Origin: Bolinopsis microptera
Taxonomy: Eukaryota; Ctenophora; Tentaculata; Lobata; Bolinopsidae
NCBI RefSeq assembly: GCF_026151205.1
Contig: NC_087080.1
Location: 7,791,096 to 7,855,095 of the forward strand
Direction: 5' to 3'
DNA: 64,000 nt
Shown here: positions 49,501 to 58,500 of the stretch, in pieces
Numbering within the stretch: position 1 is the first letter of the stretch
How the letters are laid out: every line of letters starts with the position of its first letter
The notes under the pieces: model-generated
What the model was told of the DNA's origin: nothing
The model's input: only the letters and a program-made list of their open reading frames with translations
The model's database searches: none
Made by a program: the position numbers and the translations under genes

Positions 49501-49632
49501 AGAATGTATGAGGGAAGGCCACACTTCCTTGATGTTGGACGCCAGGACTTGAACCACCGGAACTTTAGTCTCGCTCAAACCTTTAGTAGGAGCTTTAGTA
49601 GGAGGAGGAGGAGGGGGTGCCGGGTCTGTCAT
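29680..49632 (-). CDS. TOE1: TOE1, CAF1/Pop2-type nuclear 3' exonuclease (deadenylase)
   Basis: Ten exons: 49632-49468, 49045-49005, 47932-47894, 47728-47559, 47140-47039, 46712-46606, 46387-46239, 30776-30626, 30442-30250, 29987-29680. All phases agree and give 474 codons. TOE1 trims snRNA 3' tails in the nucleus and Cajal bodies. DEDD residues are visible: Asp54 and Glu56 (AIDLELSGLGD), Asp202 (THNGLIDL) and Asp235 (ILDTKCVAEF). CCCH zinc-finger residues follow (C..HGYCKEGKKCPKSHNVDEAI), then a Lys-rich stretch that may be the NLS. The conserved C-terminal block is CHRAGVDAFMTGF..LSGKNIPLKVMKS. The N-terminus is Pro-rich. Intron 7 (30777-46238) is 15.5 kb and carries two opposite-strand MFS genes plus repeats. 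The split codon AG|T joins exons 7 and 8 correctly. Confidence 0.9.
30909..31056. mobile_element. ~150-bp MITE
   Basis: AGGGACAAAAGGATTTCGCG at the left is matched by CGCGAAATCCTTTTGTCCCC at the right. Several CGCGAAAT motifs lie inside. It sits just inside TOE1 intron 7. Confidence 0.75.
31057..32165. other. TOE1 intron 7, left part
   Basis: AT-rich, with no convincing gene. A three-fold direct repeat of about 11-13 bp (GTGCCGCCAGA) lies at about 31813-31850. Confidence 0.45.
32170..33340. mobile_element. TTAA-flanked giant palindromic element with poly(G)/poly(C) ends
   Basis: TTAA (32166-32169) is followed by 24 G; the right end is 36 C followed by TTAA (33341-33344). Between them are two arms of about 400 bp in inverted orientation (about 32194-32597 and 32905-33304), nearly identical. 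A smaller hairpin (about 32597-32675) lies in the spacer. There is no ORF. TTAA target use is typical of piggyBac-type transposition, so this looks like a non-autonomous member. A single-arm relative lies at 40281-40591. Confidence 0.85.
33375..35246 (+). CDS. MFS transporter, copy B, nested in TOE1 intron 7
   Basis: Exons 33375-33516, 33659-33820, 34162-35246 have the same phases and sizes as copy A; 462 residues. The N-terminus differs (MGVYISGPSKERG, against MEFNVSGLDKERG in A and C) and the C-terminus is extended to KPLEYHVV. All hydrophobic segments are kept and the frame is open, so it looks functional. The start codon is only about 31 bp from the TTAA end of the palindromic element. 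Copies A and C share an upstream region that B lacks, so B's promoter has been replaced or lost. It runs opposite to TOE1. Confidence 0.85.
35360..35545. mobile_element. ~185-bp MITE downstream of MFS copy B
   Basis: An extended inverted repeat: ATTACCAGTGGGATAATGCG on the left and CGCATTATCTCACCGGAAAT on the right, with a second inner arm (ATACGATGAATGATTTTATA and its complement). The whole unit can fold into a hairpin. A remnant of the inner arm is seen near 39978 after copy C. Confidence 0.7.
36165..37850 (-). mobile_element. 5'-truncated LINE (reverse transcriptase) between MFS copies B and C
   Basis: The open frame 37740-36544 (398 codons) starts in the RT palm: DYSKAFDMVD, then YGVPQGSILGPILFIIYIND, then YFADDANL, GLKLNASKTKYMIF and the thumb FLGVIID. 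Just upstream, in the same sense, is an RT finger remnant (YGFRAGHSCEHALLEA, interrupted at the 5' truncation). The clade is CR1/Jockey-like without RNase H. The 3' tail ends in (TCAA)n near 36170. Its outer flanks match the contiguous upstream sequence of MFS copy A, so the empty site is visible in the paralogue. Confidence 0.85.
37979..39855 (+). CDS. MFS transporter, copy C, nested in TOE1 intron 7
   Basis: Exons 37979-38120, 38268-38429 and a long exon ending at 39855. Exons 1-2 match copies A and B in length. At exon 3 the usual acceptor (tctctttag at 38778) is followed by a 5-bp insertion relative to copy B, which would break the frame. A second AG ten bases on (GGCCAG at 38788) restores it, joining ..CA-GLAEYLP and dropping two residues. 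The rest is an uninterrupted 12-helix MFS C-part nearly identical to A and B. The 3' flank is shared with copy A for about 120 bp and with copy B farther on. Opposite strand to TOE1. Confidence 0.8.
40281..40591. mobile_element. Single arm of the TTAA palindromic element
   Basis: It matches the right arm of 32170-33340 (GACCAATTTATCGG.., GGACCACTAGCTGCA, GGGACCCCCTCAAAAG) with more divergence. It ends in a run of about 30 C followed by TTAA (40592-40595). The left arm is absent; the break falls right after the MFS-copy duplication (GAAGACTAG). Confidence 0.8.
40816..40916 (+). CDS. Possible first exon of a small secreted protein
   Basis: From the ATG at 40816 a hydrophobic leader (MQRILISIVILNFLNAAS) looks like a signal peptide. 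It is followed by a polar stretch and a good donor (CGAAG|GTACGT, 40917). The frame is also open upstream to 40681. No later exon was identified, so this may be chance. Confidence 0.22.
41345..41431. repeat. Tandem hairpins of CAGCAGGC / GCCTGCTG
   Basis: TTAGCCTGCTGTATAAAATACAGCAGGC and a second copy with TATAAAT are linked by CTTAGCCTTACAGCAGG. Each is a near-perfect hairpin, and together they form a compound inverted repeat. Confidence 0.75.
41692..42051. mobile_element. Fold-back element with ~145-bp arms
   Basis: ACAATTTAGTATCTGCCGAG..AGAAAACGAAGCTGG (41692-41839) recurs inverted at 41907-42051 (CCAGCTTCGTTTTCT..CTCGGCAGATACTAAATTG). The spacer is about 70 bp with no ORF. It lies immediately before the LINE at 42070. 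Confidence 0.8.
42070..45440 (+). mobile_element. Endonuclease-RT LINE (RTE-like), nearly full length but broken
   Basis: The 919-codon frame (42412-45171) has an APE endonuclease at about residues 105-365 (ISTWNVTSL, VTETHM, LGDFNARVG, IDHMCIS). The RT is at about residues 570-890 (IPKKGDLTYCNNNRGI, NQCGFRRNRSC, FIDFKAAFDSIN, GTGQGDVQGPPIFN, DLDYADDIAG, GLKMNAKKTEIM). No RNase H is seen. Near 45110 the thumb continues in another frame (TYLGAKITSDGKID) and then meets a stop at about 45207, before AFNQL..VRIYIAAVLTILTYGC. One frameshift and one nonsense change therefore inactivate it. It is antisense within TOE1 intron 7. Confidence 0.88.
45555..45960. repeat. Direct duplication of a GGGGACTAA-rich unit
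   Basis: The roughly 155-bp unit (TGGAGACTTTTGGGGACTAA..GTTAGTTTAATAACGATACG) occurs at about 45560-45712 and again at about 45805-45957, with a partial third start at about 45748. A 13-G run precedes it and a C-run follows the last copy. Confidence 0.8.
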
Positions 49633-50295
49633 TTTGTCTTAAATCTGAACACACGAACTATTTTGAGAATGCGGTATGGAATGTGTACAAAGATAATATG
49701 CAAAACTTGTAGTCGCATTAGTAGGGGCATGTTTATTTTTAATTGTGCGTGAAACATAAAGAACTCATGAGAAGAATGTGTAATATGCGATTCCAGCGTT
49801 AAGAATTGAACGGTAACTTGATTAATGCCGACGGTATTTTAATCGGTGTAATTCCGACATTCCTGCACATATCTGATATCTCGGCTGGAAGTTATCGGAG
49901 TATTGTCTGGGAGTACAAGAAAAATTGTTTAATTTGTTGGGTATTTCAAAAGTTTGGAGACTCACACTGCTCATTTTCTGTATATTTTTTATACATGTTT
50001 CAGAATACGTTTAAATATCAAAGCCATCAATTCATACCCCAAATATAATACCGACAATCCTGGAATGTCACTTAACAGTAGTGTTTTAAACACCATTTAT
50101 TATTATCATGCCACTCTTGAAATTAATGCCAGAAGTGATACAAAGTGTATGAAAGTAACAATAACTTTAAGTATCAAAAACTATAAAAATAATACACCTG
50201 ATCCTACCCACTGCAAATAAATTAAACACAATTAGGTGACACGGGAGAAATAGGTAGGTCACGTGATCCCCAAATTGCCCTACTATTCTACTCCA
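49633..50295. other. Intergenic between TOE1 and COX10
   Basis: TOE1 starts at 49632 and COX10 ends at 50296 on the same strand. It must hold the TOE1 promoter and COX10 3' UTR. No other coding signal. Confidence 0.5.
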
Positions 50296-51594
50296 TCAAG
50301 AAGGTGCACTGCTAACATTACCAGAGCTAGCTTTATGAGAAACAGGGCACAACTGATCTGCAGAAGCTGGTAAAACACTACTGGGGCACAGATCCTTCAT
50401 ATAATGCTTATCACTATGATGTTTCTCCTCCGATGTTGCTGTCCTCTCCTTAAACGCATACCCAATCGCCAGGAAACCAAACAAAATGGGTAAATACACC
50501 AAACTGAATCTGAACAGTTCCCTTGCAGTTTGTTTGTTGGGAGACTTGTAGAAGTTCCAGGCTAGATACGTAAAGTACGTGTTCACAACCACACTGTAGA
50601 ATGAGAAGGAGCAGTGTGAGATGCCGGTGAAGGGGATAGCCATACAGAGAGGGATGAGCGCGGCGGTGTTGCGCAGTGAGACACGTGCGTTCAGCGCTAC
50701 GTCTGTAACGCTCATCATGTTGTATCCCGCACGACAGTAGTCTTGACGGACGTTGAAACTCAAACTGTTGAAATGAGGAAACTGCCAGAAGTATATTAGT
50801 GCGCAGAGGGCCAACGCGCCGGAGTCTAGCGTCCCACTTGCAGCTGCCCATCCCATTGCAGGGGGTATAGCACCGACAATAGAGCCCACCCAGGTATTAG
50901 CTATAGTGTATCTCTTCATAGTGGTGTACACACCAGCATACAGAACAATGTTAGCTAAACCAAGTGCTGCAGTCAGTGGGTTGACACAGTAATACAACAT
51001 ACTGGTACCCAACACAGCGCTGGTAGCGCTAAATGTTAGACAGTGCAGCGGGGACACCAAGTGCCGCACCATCACCCTCTGCTTACACCGGTCCATCTGC
51101 GCATCAAACGGCGCTTCCATCACCTGATTACACGCATTAGCAGCCGCAGAACACAGGAATGTTCCCGCAGAGAGTGCAGCGAATGAGGCTAAAGTTCCAG
51201 AAACTGGGTTGAACGCGAACCCAGCCATAGCGGTCATCACTACCAATGATGTCAGTCTTGATTTAGATAACTGTAAATATATGGTGTGTAGCTCTGATGC
51301 TTTGACATTCCTTTCGAACCAGTAACTTGAGGTGAGCGCATTTTTCTTGGTGTCCTCTGGGTTCACCTTCACGTCTCTCTGAATTTTTCTTAAGATTTGA
51401 CTGAGATTTATCGCTTCTTCAGCTCCTTTAGCACCATCTTTAGCACTTGTAGCACCTTCTTTAGCGCTTGTAGCACCTTCTTGATACGTTATATCATGGT
51501 GATTGGTGTAAAGTTTAGGTTTGGATGTGTTGGAGTTATAGAGACAAGAGTAGGGTATCTGCCGAGGGGTCACCAAACATCGCCGAACAATCAT
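50296..51594 (-). CDS. COX10: COX10, protoheme IX farnesyltransferase (heme O synthase), mitochondrial
   Basis: A single 432-codon frame. The enzyme transfers a farnesyl group to heme b, making heme O for cytochrome c oxidase, in the inner mitochondrial membrane. Residues 1-35 are basic and hydroxylated, as in a mitochondrial presequence. The Asp-rich prenyl-diphosphate motif is NQVMEAPFDAQMDR (Asn156, Asp164, Asp168). YTTMKR (about 223-228) and FWQFPHFNSLS (about 269-279) are the other conserved loops of the UbiA family. Hydrophobic helices run from about 115 to 380. A small repeat (GATSAKE twice) follows the presequence, and the C-terminal tail has two Cys-Pro motifs (403, 416). An acceptor just upstream (tttttttcag at about 51632) suggests a 5'-UTR intron. 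Confidence 0.95.
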   Translation of the reverse strand: MIVRRCLVTPRQIPYSCLYNSNTSKPKLYTNHHDITYQEGATSAKEGATSAKDGAKGAEEAINLSQILRKIQRDVKVNPEDTKKNALTSSYWFERNVKASELHTIYLQLSKSRLTSLVVMTAMAGFAFNPVSGTLASFAALSAGTFLCSAAANACNQVMEAPFDAQMDRCKQRVMVRHLVSPLHCLTFSATSAVLGTSMLYYCVNPLTAALGLANIVLYAGVYTTMKRYTIANTWVGSIVGAIPPAMGWAAASGTLDSGALALCALIYFWQFPHFNSLSFNVRQDYCRAGYNMMSVTDVALNARVSLRNTAALIPLCMAIPFTGISHCSFSFYSVVVNTYFTYLAWNFYKSPNKQTARELFRFSLVYLPILFGFLAIGYAFKERTATSEEKHHSDKHYMKDLCPSSVLPASADQLCPVSHKASSGNVSSAPS

Positions 51595-52579
51595 CGCCTG
51601 GTAATCATCGCCTCACTGTCATCTATCACCTGAAAAAAACCGGTTAAACATTCGTGTTGTTTTGGTTATTTAACTTGGAGCGATAATTGCAGAAATTTCA
51701 TCAAGAAGCCAGGTCGGGAGTGGTAACAGCTCCATAATCAGTGATGACGGTCTAATTTAAATCTCAGCGAAATATGGCACAGTTTATCATCACGTTTCAG
51801 ATTTTGTCAAGCAATGATAAACACCGTTACTGATTATAAAATCAAATAAATGTTATAAATGAGCGCTTACTACATACAACGTTTGTGAATTAACATTTAA
51901 AGATATTTACAGCAAGTACATAAGCAATTAAAAACGCATTGTCTTCTATATATTCCACGTAAATTTCAGACATTTTGTGTTGCCCGTGTTGTTATCGGAA
52001 GCTAAAACATTTTTTAAACTCTAATAATAGTCGATACTATACGAGGGGCGGTGGCACACTTCAACTAAGTTTAAACTGGCATACAACGAAGCTTAGATTC
52101 CCATGGGGGCATACATCAAAGTTTAAAACCATGACGGACCACAAGGACATAACAAATCACTCCACTCGGTTTTACCACTGACCATCATCATGGATCAGTG
52201 TGGTTTGAGGTTTGTCTAAAATCGAATTTTTACAGGTCACAACTTATGGGTGATTTTTAAAGTATCATGTCATCATATAACTGAGCATTCTTTTAGATTT
52301 TGATTAAATCTGGGATAAAAAACAGGAAACGGGTACTGAGCAGGTGTAATAGACTACATAATTTATCAATATGACAATAGCAAGATCATTTTTGACACCA
52401 AAACTATTATCTTACAAAAGATCAATAATATTCAACTTTCACTTAATCATCTCTCTAGAAAATATTGTGATAAATCATTTTGCTGTTATATTATATATAA
52501 CCGACATGAATAACGATAAAATCCACCAAAAAAAACTGATTGCTAATGTAGCAGAAGCATAACATTCCGCCAAGATTGA
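51595..52579. other. Intergenic between COX10 and the membrane-protein gene
   Basis: AT-rich, no coding signal seen. It presumably carries the COX10 promoter and the 3' UTR of the minus-strand membrane-protein gene. Confidence 0.5.
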
Positions 52580-55500
52580 TCATATTCTAGGATTAGCCTG
52601 TCCACCTGACAAATTTTTGATTTTCCCGGTGAGCCGCTCCCTCAAGGAAGTAGCCGACCCAGTGGACGATATTGACTCCTCCATCTCCCCCTCCGCCGCG
52701 CGTATCTCCTCATCACTGATAACGTAAAACTCAGTGTCCGTGGTGGCCACACTGTTCACGCTTTGTTGTGATGGCTCTTTTACTCTGCGGGGGGACGCGG
52801 AGCTAGTTCTCGGTTCAATGGGAGGCGTTGGGAACATGACCTGTTTGCCGTCGAGTGTGTCATCACGTGATGTGATGGTGCTGTGGATGGCGGCGCTAAA
52901 CTCTGGAAGTGATCTACCGTCCATCTCCAGGTCACTATCCTCCTCGTCCTCCAACTCCTGGTCCTCCTCATCACCTGACTCAGTAACCGCGTCCAGGAGG
53001 TGCATGCGCTGCGCCCCACCCAACGTGAACTCAGTACCTGTTCCCATGGAGTCCAGTGTAAATGTCCTGTCCTCGTCGTACAACATTGAGGGGTCTAAAC
53101 CCGCGGCCAGGGTCATAGTCCCCTCGTATTCTAGAGTATCCAGTGTGTCCTTTCTCTCAATAGACGGAAACTCCAGATCAGCATTAGAACCGAGAGTATC
53201 AATTGTTCCAGTCCTACTTTTAACAGGTACCACTGCTCCATCGTCAACATCATCAATATCATCAATACCGAAATCACTGTCCGATTCAGTAGAATTAGAA
53301 GCCTGAGCAGCAGAGGGGGCAGCCAGTGGAATGTGTTCCTTATCGAGCTGCTGTTTCCGAGAGAACCATGTAGTGAGACCATCCCCCCAGCGGAGTGTCA
53401 TAGCTGACGGTAATCCGCGGAGGTAGGACATGGTTGTGGAGCGCTGGGTTGCTGGTTCGGACAAGGTCCCGTCAAACTCAGTTATGTCTGGGTTTTCTGA
53501 AAATAGTGATCATGTTAGAATATTATTGAGCTTGAAAACTTTGAAAACTCGTACAGTATTCCTATAAGTAAACCCGAATTGATATGTAGTATATCGACAC
53601 GGAAGCCCTGACAAAATGCAGGCCTTATTTACTATTTTTCGTGTCACATAGTTCATAGTTACTGTAAAGAACCCTTCAACAAAATCCTAAAAAGACGGAA
53701 ATATAACACATACAAGCACACATAGAAAGGTAAAGATTATGTCACTGTCAGCGGCATAGAACAATGTAGACAGTAGATGAGTAGACACTGGTGAACAATG
53801 TAGAGTGTAGTAACATATGAACAAGGTAGTAACATGTGTAGACAATACAATAGAATAAGAGCATGATCTGTGACTAATGCAGACTTATTAATATATACTG
53901 TGATTAGCTGCAATATGAGACATGTGGCCTGAACAATACCAGAGTCCAGACAGGTAGGATTATGAGATTACAGGTAAATGTGTTACAAAGGCAGCCATAT
54001 ATTTGACATTTTAGACTTTAAGCTAGAGAGAAGAAAGAGGATACATGTAACAATTTACCGTACAGTAACTCTCTCTAATTTATCTTGATGTTAAGACTTG
54101 GTTTCCTCTCTATAATCAACTGAGATTCTCTTTCTCTCCTCCTTTTCTGACTCTTTATTGTTTCTAATATCTCTAGCTTCAGTTCCGGTTTTGCTCCAGG
54201 GTGAATTGTAGCGTAGTGGATACCCATAGCACGCATCTTGTATGACTCGAAGTGCGGGTTGGCACAAGTTCTCCAGTGTTCGTAGAAGCGCTCAGAGATC
54301 TTACGATGAGTTTCTCCGATGTAAGTAGCGTTGCAACCGTCTACCAAACACGTTATCAGGTATATTAACCCTTCTGTTGAGCAGGAACCATCCGCAAGAG
54401 CGGGACAGGTCAGGCACATCTGTTTGGTACATGCCCTGGTTGGGTTTTCAGCGGCAACTTTTGGACTATTTTCTGGGTTTTTATCGTCAGTTTTGGAGCA
54501 TTTTGGTGGGTCATCAATTCCTGGTTTTTCAGACTCGGAAGGAGGCCGAGGGACTTTGGCAACGGGTTTTCCCAACAATTTAGAAGACTTTGAAAGACTC
54601 GGGGAGCCCTTACATTTTGTAGATGGAAGTTTTCCGGTAACTTTTTTGGATTCCTTTTTTACGCTCCCTTTTTTAAGGAGCATAGTTTCTTCATCTTTAT
54701 TAGTTTTTTGAGCAGCTATCCTGGACGATCTACGAAGCCTCGGTTTTTCAGGTTGACTTGAAGTTACCACAGGTAAATCAGATAACTTTGCCTTGATGGG
54801 TACCTCTTCGACGGATTTAATAACCTTATCTCCCTCAGTCACCAGCTGCTCTGAAGTTTGTGTCCCAGCATCAGCCTTTATCAGTACTGAACCCTGAACT
54901 AGGTGATCAGTCGAGTCACCACCAGTCTTTGTCAGTGCTGAGATCTGAACAAGGCTAGAAGTTGATGTAGCAGCGTCAACTTTCTCCTGTAATCTCACAA
55001 TCTCCTGTTGTTCCAGCTTCATTTCAATAATCTCATCACCTGATGTCACCTGCTCATCACAGGTGCCATGCATCTTCCCGTCACCATCACACCTATCACC
55101 CACGGTGATGCTATTGTCACCGGGTGGGAAAGCAGGAGGGGTTGACTCCAACTCGTTACACTTCAAAGCCTCACTTGACACGTGATCATTTGGAACATCA
55201 TCATTCAACGGTCCGTCAACATTTGGAATTAGATTGTCCTGGATTTCTTCTATCTGTAGTCTATGATGTGGTTCAGCAACTCGCTTTCGGTTCTGCTCGG
55301 ACAAGTTACTGAGACTTATAACTGAACTTCTTAATAGCTCTAAAATGTGCCTGGCCTTGACTCGAACAGTTCCATTTCCTTGCCAGGTAATTGCTACGTC
55401 TTTAGTGACTGCAATTTTGAGTCTCGAATAAGTAAAAGAAACAGGAACTATCAAGAAGTTTCCAAGTCTATAAAATTGAAAAACGTGCACACAATAAAGT

Positions 55501-58500
55501 GTTACAGCTGCCGTCATCACCTATGTTAGAATTTCATCAGCAATTTCTACTCCTAGCTACTCAGCCACAACACCTGTTGCAGCCATTAATATGACCGAGA
55601 GTAGGACATCCTCTTCTTTGTCTCAGAGCAACGCTTTTATAAATGAACTTGCACTCGCGGAATTAAGATCACATTACATATCGCAGAAATGACACGGACA
55701 TTGCAGAATGCTAACTTATTATACTATCTACGAAAATGCGACTAATCACTTATCACAGGGGAACCAGCCAGCCGCCACACGATTCATCGTTTATAGTGAC
55801 GTAATCACGTGATTTATAGTGACCATGACGTAATCACTTGATTTGGCTTGTTCAATGAGGACTAATTCAAATGAATAATTCATCTAACTAATATTAGGAT
55901 TAGAGAACTTGTGCAGCAGCCAGCAGAGATTCTACTGTTAATACTTTTATTATTCTGTTAAATGTTATTACAGATAATTCTCTGTAGTGCTCAGATGTAA
56001 TTTGCACTGAATGTAGAAAGTGCAGTTACAATTTCCACTTAAATAAAGAAAGTGCCCAGTCGTAATTTCCACCGAATCTAGAAAGTGCTCACTTGGTCGG
56101 ATTCCTGACATACCTGGTCCTCCATCAGTTTCCGTGTCGGGTGGGGAGGAGATAGCGTTAACGATGGCCCTGTACACACTGTACAACATGTACATTGACA
56201 TATTGAACACGCCAACTATCTGAAATTGTACAAAATATCAGTGATAAAGTATACAAGAAGTGATAAAGTATATAAAAAGTTACATGTACATATTAAACCC
56301 GTGTTTATTATACATTTGTGGCGTATTATATGTCTAGTACCGCTATTATTGGTTTTACAATTCTATTTACTAACTCGCGATATATTTAAATGTACAAACC
56401 AACTACATAAACTACACATATTATGCTATTTAGTTAGATAACATAATGAAGATAGTGACGTGTATAACTGTCTAGATTCTCTCGTGTCCTCAAATAATAT
56501 ATCACTCTTGTGAGTATGCATTTTATTATATGTGAGGCTATATTTGAGGCTATAAGTGAGGCTATATTTGAGGCTCTAATGATGTAGTTTTACGAAGATT
56601 TCAAGCCTTACGTAGTGTTTCCCTTCATGTCCAAAAGCAATCTATTCTACTATATTTATTATAAACATGAAGAGGATACCCCGCTTGTTAACTGTAGCGC
56701 ACTAATTGTGTGTCAGTTTGGCTATAATAAACATAAGCAGCAGACTCTAAATAAGCAGCAGTCTCTACTGGCAGATAACTGCCAGACAAATTCCAGGTTA
56801 TTACCAGAAAATTGGATATCATATTGCTGCAGCTGGTGGCAGTTGTGAGTAGATTTACGTGATTATAAGCAACCACCGAACAGTGAAATAAATTATATTA
56901 CAAAATAGGTGAGGCTTTTAATAAATTTACATGTTACGCTTGCAATAGAGAGTCCAGTTTTCAAGTTAACGTTAAGATTTAGATGGCTCACTTAAATCTT
57001 TAATGTATAATATGCAAATTTAAGGTATCTGTTATGGTATGATTGGTATTTAAATTAAAGCGACCAAGTAAAAGGAATTTTATTTCCTGCTCTAGAGGCA
57101 CAAAAGTTTTTATAGCTCTACAGTTTTTCGGCTCTATAAAGCCAGGGAATCGAGAAGCTCTTGATGAGAAGCCTTACATTCCACTGCGCGCTCTTGAGAG
57201 GCTTTACGTGTATATTTTACATTTTATTACGTATTATATATGCTCAAAGAGCATTATAACTTACACACGCCTGCCTCCGCCTTGCAGACAACATTGAGAT
57301 GTTCATGATTCTTTACTTAAAACTTCTGCCGCTTCATCTACATATATCATGTTATATTTAATGGTATGCAGCTGAACGTGAGAAGTATTTCATTCAAAAT
57401 TTTACGATTCACTGGTGAGAGCTACGACTGCTTTTGTCTAGCCTTTATATGAGTTTGAATTGGAATTTCATGCGTTCAAAATTGTCACTTTACTGCGCAA
57501 GGATGCCCCTTTATTTAAAATAACAAAATATTTACAGCATGTTAGGTTTACTAACTGCATAATTCATTAAGCTATTTAAGTATGTAACTTGATAATTTAT
57601 AAGTAACTTTGTAAGTAATATCATATTTATTATTCATACGCTAGAGATTAAAGAAAGGAAACAAGCCCGGAGCAAATTCATTGTGCAGTTAGTTGTGTTC
57701 ACTAATGCGTGGAAACAAAAAAGTAAGAGTAGTGGTAACCAGACTAATCAAGTAATTTAAGTAACTTTAAAAGTTATTTAAAAGTAAATAACAAGTTATT
57801 TGATTTAAAGTTATTTATTTGATAAGTTATTTATAAAGTATTTACCTGCTCCTGAGTGACTTTCTTGTGAAGCTGATTATGTTTTATAGCTGGGAAACAG
57901 AAGAGGAACCAAAATAGCAGAAGTAGGGTGGTAGTAGTAGCCAAATAAGTGAGGATTATCGTCAACATCGCTACTGTTGTACCTGAAAAGAGGACATGAA
58001 ATTCAATTGTAACTCAATCATGGTTCACATTATGTGTGATTTGCAATTGATTATCATGCCGTTTATTAATGTTTCATTTGATTAACATGTCGGTTATTGT
58101 TCCGCTTATTCATTGTGTCTTATCGTTACAGCTCACAGTTAGTGTTCGGGACCAATGTTTTTGGCTCATGATGTGTGTTATATCCATTTTTGAAGAGTAA
58201 TAAAAAAGGATTTTATGCAGAAATACCTACTTATTGAGGGTGGGCGAGTCATATTTCAGTAGCCCTTGATAACATTACTGATCACTGATAATATGATTTG
58301 TGGCCAATATTTGAGTTTGGCCCTGAACACATCCGCAATCAAGCTGAACTTCCAGCCCACACCCTAGAGTGCACTAAGACAGCATCAACATGATAACATG
58401 ATATACTAATTCTAGTAGTCTTAGAGGCTACATTGTCTCCCAGAAGAATTAGCGTCATTTATATGGGTTCACAAACTGGCTATCACGCCAAAAATCAGCA

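Noticed and set aside
52734-53306. Plus-strand 190-codon open frame
   Set aside because: Antisense shadow of the acidic-tail exon, which has matching splice phase and sensible composition on the minus strand.
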